A stretch of 41,659 bases of DNA, taken from the NCBI GenBank assembly GCA_025201705.1, contig MU616793.1:1-41659 (forward strand). Direction: 5' to 3'. Within the stretch, counting starts at the first letter, position 1, and each line of letters begins with the position of its first letter. The notes beneath the pieces were generated by a model. It was not told the origin of the DNA. It did no database searches and saw only the letters and a list, made by a program, of their open reading frames with translations. The position numbers and the translations under genes are program-made. This DNA comes from Dissophora ornata. Its lineage: Eukaryota > Mortierellomycota > Mortierellomycetes > Mortierellales > Mortierellaceae. This document shows, piece by piece, positions 36,040 through 41,659 of the stretch.

Positions 36040-37023
36040 CAAACGACGAGGGTTTGCTGCCATGATAACTCGAAGCAGCACTTGTAAAGTATCAAAGTTC
36101 TAACGCAACTTTCTTCCATGGAGCAATTAACCTACATCAAGAGCGTACCAACGACAGTCATATGAACAGTCAATCTGTTCGCGGCGAAGCAAACTAACGT
36201 AAACGCACACACATAGTTGCCGCGTTCATGTCTTCCTCCGGGGGGGATGTCACCTTCCCATGCACCTTGAATCACGCTAAACACTCATGCACCTGACGCA
36301 CACGCCTCTGTCTGCAATGCGTATCAATGTGTTGGCGTAAAAAAGCCTTGCACGGTGTGAGTTTGAGTCCTGACATGTGCATGTCCAAGTAACATGAGTC
36401 CACAAATTTATGCAGATGTTGCTTTTTTATTCAGGCATTTCGAACTTGTAGAAGGGCACGCAAGACCCACTGCACAATAACTAGCTAGCAAACCTCACTA
36501 ACAACCACCCAGGCGACCATACATTATTTGTTAATCGCCCACGTAGGGAAGTAGTTGGAGACATCCAAAGACAAACCTTAGAAACCTTGAATCAGAGTAG
36601 GGTAAAGATGGGCTATCAGTTTGAACTCAGGAAATAATGCTGGTGGTCAGTCATAGGGCTCAAGCTATCATCATTCAAGACTGGTGCATAGGCAACCAGC
36701 GAGACCCGTCAATTGCCACGAGCAGGTAATGATCATTAAACCTCATCAACAACTGCAGGGGCGACCTCCATTCGCCCATGTCGGGAAGTCGATGAAGAAC
36801 TAATGCACAAACACACACATCGCCAACTGCAACACCGCCTCGTCAATCGCCTACGTCGAAAAGGAAACGCGCTCAAGAACGACGATAGAAAGACCCCAAT
36901 GACTAACCACCAAACCTCGCCAACAACCTGACGTCGGGAAGTAGCTGAAGAATGGACGCACGTTCTCAAACGTACCTTGTGAACTTGGGCAGAGAGGGAG
37001 GGAGATAAGGAAAAAAAAAGATG
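36040..37023. other. Gene-free stretch with diverged repeats
   Basis: Beyond the TAF1 3' end I find no gene. A 77-codon minus frame (36736-36969) is Arg/Ser/Cys-rich and is a translation of the repeat copies, so I do not count it. The stretch holds three or four imperfect copies of an AACCTC…CAACAAC…GGGAAGT…TGAAGAA element, described separately, which suggests relict repetitive DNA. Confidence 0.5.
36491..36952. repeat. Three to four diverged copies of an interspersed element
   Basis: Copies at 36491-36562, 36738-36800 and 36912-36952 share AACCTC, then (A/C)AACAAC, then CG(T)CGGGAAGT or GTAGGGAAGT, then TGAAGAA or TGGAGA. A weaker partial copy lies at about 36826-36880. Inner spacing varies by deletion. 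The order of words is the same in each, so they look like degenerate copies of one sequence. Confidence 0.6.
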
Positions 37024-37512
37024 TTAGGGGTCGCCTTTTTCATCCAATGCATGGTTGCATGGTGTCTTCCTAAGCCACCCAACGTGGATCGCCCTTGTCG
37101 TTCCGCAGAGCAATTGTCCGCGCTTTGAGCGGATGCGCTCGACTGGGGTTATGAGGGACCGCTCGCCTTCGAGGCGTATTTTTTTTTTTTTACAGCGCAG
37201 GAACTCCAGGTCCCATAACAGCTGATCGCGAGTCTCTGGGTCAGTGCTTACACTGAAGCGGGCCTACGTAGCTACAAACTCTTGGTGGAGGTCCTCGTAG
37301 TGACGCCACACTAGAAGCGTGCAAGCTGTTCTCAACGGGCGGTTTGCGGCATCTTGCAATCTGGCCGGGGGGGATGAGAGGTGATTTGGGACGAACACTG
37401 TTGAGGCGTCCTCCGACGAACTAGATAGTCTTGTTTGAGAACGAGTTCTAGGGCTCTTGACGGATGCAACCACAACCGGACCGACGTCGGACACTTCTCT
37501 TGGTCGCTTCAT
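37024..37512 (-). pseudogene. Probable decayed gene interrupted by one in-frame TAG
   Basis: On the minus strand one frame runs from ATG 37512 (MKRPREVSDVGPVVVASV…) to TAA 37024-37026, 163 codons, broken only by a TAG at 37264-37266. Text on both sides is protein-like: before it LLVWRHYEDLHQEFVAT, after it FSVSTDPETRDQLLWDLEFL, then RLEGERSLITPVERIRSKRG. The 13-A run within the frame (37179-37191) encodes four lysines. The family is not recognised; a Ser/Arg-rich head and a helical body suggest a nuclear or repeat-encoded protein. Alternatives are a very short intron or a sequencing error at the TAG. It lies in repeat-rich, gene-poor DNA, fitting decay. Confidence 0.45.
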
Positions 37513-37885
37513 TCAGGCTGATATGTCAAAAAGGCGTCTTGTAAATCATGATGGAAATGTTGTTGAACAACAATGATATAAGGGATGCCAAATCGCAATC
37601 TCTTCATCTGCAAACTAATCGTGATAGCACTATCTCCAATCCCCTATGCCATAACCAAAGTCTCACCAAACGAAGACTCGCCTGTCGCCCTCGATACCTG
37701 CACAGCGTTTAAATGATATAAAATCCAGGATGGCGCGTCAGCTCACTGCATTGGGTACTGACATACTCCACATATGAACGATAGAGTGAACGCAACGACT
37801 TTTTGCTCGGATTTTCTGACTGGAGAATGAATTCATTGAAGTTCAATATTATTGTGAGGAAAGTTTGTAACCTGAGAGGAGACGC

Positions 37886-37916
<31 letters not shown>

Positions 37917-38594
37917 CGAAAATACAGACTACATTCTGTCAGCATTTTAGGAAAGACGACGGTATCAAGAATATGTCAGCTACGGCACAGCTCCAATGCA
38001 TTACAGGCGGATCTAAGATCTGCGCCTGACGCGGCTGAGACATCAAATGAACCCTGTCGGAACCAAATCGGCATTCAATCACATTCCCTTCCGTCTAACC
38101 ATGTTCGTTCACCCCCAATAAAATGTTTTTTTTTTCCATCGTGAAGCGATACCGTAGACGTGATAAGGACCGAGGCTATAGAGAACGGATCAACAGACCT
38201 AATAGTGTCTCTATCAATAATCGCACAGTTTCTCCCAGCAACACCGCTCCGATGCTGTAGCTGACAAATTACTCGGTCCTAGCTTGTACGGTGATGACGT
38301 ATCTCGAATACTCTGTTAGAGTGAACGGAGGGGGAATTGAAGTATAGTTGGGCAAGTATATCGTCTACAGCTTGCGTAGAAGTAAAGCAATGAATAAAAA
38401 AGAACGAAAAAAAGGTACAGTATGCGAATTTGACAATTTGTCAGCTCGATATCAAGTGGAGTATAAGCTCTGACTTTCGGGAAACCATCGCACTGGCTAC
38501 TGCGCATAGTTCCATTTCAACCCCTCGGCCGATCATGTCCGGTTTGTTGGTGATACATTTTTTTTCCCTCCCCAGTCCGTAAGCCGAAAAGAGT
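37513..38594. other. Gene-free stretch with long poly(T) tract
   Basis: About 1.1 kb with no supported gene. Short open frames (78, 113 and 63 codons) are translations of the T tract or lack motifs. The end merges into the promoter of the Dabb-domain gene. Confidence 0.5.
37888..37916. repeat. Homopolymer tract of about 30 T
   Basis: This is an uninterrupted run of about 29-30 T, the longest homopolymer in the window. Read on the minus strand it is a poly(A) tail-like run and could mark the 3' end of a retroposed sequence lying to its right. I found no target-site duplication by eye. Confidence 0.7.
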
Positions 38595-38603
38595 ATAAAT
38601 ATG
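38595..38603 (+). promoter_or_regulatory. TATA box (TATAAATAT) of the Dabb-domain gene
   Basis: TATAAATAT lies 80 bases before the ATG at 38675, with a CT/AC-rich leader between, typical of a well expressed gene. Confidence 0.65.
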
Positions 38604-38674
38604 ACCAGATTGGCGACTCACCCCCTTCTCAACAATCACCTCTAAACCTTCCCTAATCTCTATTATTATTCACA

Positions 38675-39191
38675 ATGGCCATTAAGCACATCGGTAGGAA
38701 AATAAATGATACATGCTGCTCTTTAAGATCGCGCCAGTTTGAAGAGAGCACAAATTGATCAACTCCCCCCTTTTTTTTCCCTCAACGATAGTTCTCTTCA
38801 AGGTGAAGGCCGAGCTCTCTGAGCAGGACGGCAAGGACCTCTTGAAGGAGGTCAGGAACCTTAAAGAGAGAGTCCCCGGTGTAGAGACCGTCGAACTTGG
38901 CGTGAACTTTAACGCGCGCTCCAAGGGGTACACTCATGGTACGAACAGATTTTTGCCAGAGAGAAGAACGAAGGCGTGATGATCATTACAAATCAACTCA
39001 TTTTTTTGCTTTTTTTTTTTCTTGTGGCAGGCTTCACGATGGACTTCAAGGACAAGAATGGATTGGATGTGTATGACAAGTCGGAAGCGCATATCGACGC
39101 TGTGAAGAACTACTTGCTCCCTCGAATCGACGATATTTTGGTCTTTGACTACGAGATCGAGGAGTTCTCAGTCCCTCGCCCCCAGTTGTAA
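38675..39191 (+). CDS. Stress-responsive A/B-barrel (Dabb) domain protein
   Basis: This is a small cytosolic dimeric alpha/beta-barrel protein. Exons are 38675-38693, 38792-38938 and 39031-39191, giving 108 residues, the usual size of a single-domain Dabb protein. The fold order is visible: strand 1 with MAIKHIVLFKVKAELSEQD, helix KDLLKEVRNLKERVPGVE, strand TVELGVNFNARSKGYTHGF, strand FTMDFKDKNGLDVYD, helix SEAHIDAVKNYLLPRI and last strand ILVFDYEIEE. The His near the N-terminus (KHI) and HG in mid-domain are typical of the family. The function of most members is unknown; some relate to stress or polyketide cyclisation. Exon 1 is only 19 nt, fixed by the ATG and phase. AATAAA follows 27 bases after the stop. 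Confidence 0.92.
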
Positions 39192-39217
39192 AACGCAAAT
39201 AATGTATCTTTATCGAA

Positions 39218-39223
39218 AATAAA
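39218..39223 (+). terminator. Poly(A) signal AATAAA, Dabb-domain gene
   Basis: AATAAA in GAAAATAAAGCAG, 27 bases after the stop codon. Confidence 0.5.
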
Positions 39224-40577
39224 GCAGTGTTGCTTCCGTCATGGGCCACCAAAATATCATCGCACTCTTACAGCGTCCCCAACTCTATGCTCGCGCGTGT
39301 CCACACGCAAATGCACGCAATTGACTTTTGTTCTTCGTCACTCTCAACGCAAATGTGCAATTAAGGAGATACGTCTGGCCGTGCACCGCGACCAACATGG
39401 TCTAGGGCTCACCCGGCCCAACTGGGTACCACTGGACATAAAGCAGGAGCCCATCTGTTGGAAGTCAGTGGATTTCGAAACGTGCACAAGAAGCGCAGTC
39501 CATCACAGAAGATTGTTACGACTTGTCGACATCGCCGCGAAGAGGCTATTATTGATGGCACGGAGCGTGTCATAATGCATCCGAAAGGCTTTTCACCCAT
39601 TGTCAGCGGTTTTGAGAAGACACATACCGCACTCAGGTCGCGTTCCATCTACGACTAACAAAAAAAAATGACCTATACGTAGCATATGTGATAAACAGCT
39701 TTGGCGGCAAAGGGGGTGATATCCGTGCCGGGAGAGATGCCCGTGTCTGAATGAAAGTTAATGCTGAACGCGTTGTTTGTATTATGTGTCTTTGTTTTAG
39801 GGGTCTGATGTTTTGAAGTTGATCGGGATGAGCGGCAATGGCTCCATTGCTTAGATGATCATGGATAAATCAGATAGAGCTGATGACAGACTACTATTTG
39901 CAAGCGTATACTTGTTCTCAACCAAGGACGCTTCTGTGGCATGCTATTGCCTTATCTCGACCAAAAATAGTCCAAAGCCAAGCCAAGCCAAGCAGCGCGC
40001 GATGAAAGCCTTAGCAACTTTAACATTCTAGCAGAAATGCTAGGATCAAATTTTAAAACATCACCCCTCTATGTGCCGTCTTTATTCGCTTTCCGTCTTC
40101 ACAGACAAATTGCACAACTGACACGCTTGTGTTGTGCCCTCATTCCATGCCGCATTAATTTGTTCAGTCTGCGTTTGTGACGGTCGCTGCAACGTATCAA
40201 GCTACATCAAACCATGCCGTCAACTACATATACCTTTGCATGCATTAAACACCATCTAACGACTATCGATCCTTTGCAGTTCACCGAGCAAATCCTTGGT
40301 AGCACCCAAATGCACATACTCCCTTTTCTCGATTTCTATCCTTAGGTTGTTCTAGGTCACAATTGCACTCAATGTCGCCGTTGTCAGAGTTGAACGAGCT
40401 TAGCCCATATTTTGCAGCGGCACTGCAACACCTTGCCTGCGACGCGTGGTCATCTGATTTCATGAAGAGGCGCACGTTTTCAAAATCAACAGTGCGCCTT
40501 GAGTGTGACTCCTCTACTTTTCCTCCACTGTTGCCCCCATCACTTCTCCCGAAGAACTACTAATATCTGCACCAAAC
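39224..40577. other. 1.35 kb stretch without a supported gene
   Basis: Several short open frames overlap at 39297-39658. The most protein-like is plus 39458-39658, 66 codons, with text such as KKRSPSQKIVTTCRHRREEA, but it lacks a clear start context or domain. A 66-codon plus frame at 40363-40563 precedes the Sel1 gene and could be an upstream exon or leader. A short AAGCC run (about 39977-39995) is present. Nothing else is recognised. Confidence 0.45.
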
Positions 40578-41659
40578 ATGCCAGAGACTAGACCCCAGAG
40601 ACATCCTCAGGTATTTCCCCCAATCTATGATGATAGCATTTCGAGATATCTATTCTTTCGCAGGACACAGTCAGCATTCAGCCTCATTTGGACAGAAGTA
40701 CAGAGGATCATGTTATTTTCAGGGACAATATCTTCTTAATGGCTTCAGAGACACCTTGCATTTACGAAACCCGAAGCGCACTTTCATGGACAAGGAACTC
40801 TCAAACGTAAACTAGACATCACACTTGTATTGTTTTGAAAAACCACACCGTTGAATGTTACCACTTCTCCTTGTCCTCTTGACTTACTCTAACTTAATTG
40901 CAATATGGTCTTAATCGCCTTCGACTCCATACTCTTAAAATATTGTCCTGTATGACAAACTTAGTCCAGAGTCCACTATGATAGAAAACTCAGCCGCTCT
41001 CTCCCCAGCATCGTCAATAATCTATGGGAACCTCGCAATCGTCGTCAGTCACGGAGTACAAGACAACACAGTAATTCATTTTCGGCGACAACAACTAATG
41101 TCTAATCTACTTGGAAGAACCAAGACGGCGCTACAGGATCGTAGAAAAGTACCAGGAATCATTACACCTTTAACACCAAAGTAGTTAGCCCAAGTACCAT
41201 AGCCCATTCATGGCAGCCTACTAAGTACCGACAGTCTCTAAATCCACACACAGATAGTCACCAAGCACAGTGCCGAAAGTCACTTGGTCAAAAAGCTCAA
41301 GATTGTTCCTTCAGAGACTTCCATTTCGAGCCACAGTGTGTCCGTATCAACACCACTTACATCCACTAATATCACTAAAAGATGGTACTTGGATGCCGCC
41401 AATCAGGGAGACCCCAATTCGCAGTGGAGCATCGGCGTATCGTACGACATTAGCAAAGTTCGACAAAATTACTCCAAGGCAAGAGGGTGGTATTTGAAGG
41501 CCGCCTATCAAGGACACGTCGCGGCCATGTACAACATAGGTATCATGTATGAGTATAGCAAAGGCGTTCCGCAGGACTGTTCCAAGGCCATGGAGTGGTA
41601 TCTGCAGGCCGCCAACCAAGGACACAGCGTTGCCCAGTCCCACCTAGGTGCCATGTACT
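40578..41659 (+). CDS. Sel1-like repeat (SLR) protein, 5' part (runs off right edge)
   Basis: Proposed exons are 40578-40610, 40664-40806, 40965-41148 and 41254 to beyond 41659, all in phase. They give about 255 residues so far, beginning MPETRPQRHPQ. Residues up to about 165 are Ser/Thr-rich and charged without a domain. From 41383 Sel1 repeats begin with WYLDAANQG, WYLKAAYQG and WYLQAANQG at 41383, 41488 and 41596; the second unit is the standard 36 residues (KGVPQDCSKAME) and the first is 35, missing the usual Gly before V. SLR arrays form alpha-solenoids that scaffold protein complexes, for example in chitin synthase or calcineurin signalling (Skt5 class) or ER degradation (Hrd3). Which class cannot be judged from three repeats. 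The first three exons are less certain than the repeat exon. Confidence 0.7.

Noticed and set aside
39297..39658. Overlapping short frames on both strands between the Dabb gene and the Sel1 gene
   Set aside because: Three frames compete over the same 360 bases and none has a recognisable domain; kept only as a note in the gene-free stretch.

Overview
This window is nuclear DNA from a fungus. The genes are protein-coding and split by many short introns, mostly 75-150 bp with GTATGT/GTAAGT-type donors. Typical housekeeping families are present: 26S proteasome, TFIID, oligosaccharyltransferase, PHO84-type phosphate permease and a CCC2-type copper pump. Several gene choices point away from baker's yeast: a bromodomain-bearing TAF1, an RlmN-type radical-SAM rRNA methylase, a queuine-tRNA transglycosylase subunit and a Sel1-repeat protein. 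They suggest an early-diverging Mucoromycota or Mortierellomycotina-like species. That placement is inference, because no database search was possible. I saw no CRISPR array, intact transposon, rRNA or tRNA gene.

Layout, left to right. A gene tail (1-145) is cut by the window edge. A mitotic-type cyclin (minus) and a GNAT-like protein (plus) diverge from about 3.3-3.9 kb. A 2 kb promoter-like gap leads into a single-exon phosphate transporter (6705-8303), followed by proteasome ATPase RPT1 (8992-10861). On the minus strand come COQ5 (ubiquinone methyltransferase) and RlmN (predicted mitochondrial rRNA methylase), tail-to-tail with RPT1. RlmN is head-to-head with a THP3/LENG8-like SAC3/GANP protein (about 14.7-17.9 kb).

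An 88-codon possible new gene and a single-exon copper P-type ATPase lie on the minus strand (18.3-22.3 kb). After 1.7 kb of gene-poor DNA come QTRT2 (queuosine), SWP1/ribophorin II (minus), a MAG1-type 3-methyladenine DNA glycosylase, a SIW14-type phosphatase and a 1,497-residue TAF1 (30987-35967).

The last 5.7 kb is sparse. It holds diverged repeats, a probable pseudogene with one in-frame TAG, a 30-T tract, a small Dabb-domain gene (38675-39191) and the 5' part of a Sel1-repeat gene running off the right edge.

Splice junctions were derived by hand from reading phase, GT/GC-AG signals and family sequence continuity. Each proposed multi-exon model closes in frame, except the 5' ends of THP3 and MAG1, which I could not resolve. 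No single pathway links the neighbours. Two themes recur by chance or context: mitochondrial proteins (COQ5, RlmN) and RNA modification or processing (RlmN, QTRT2, THP3).
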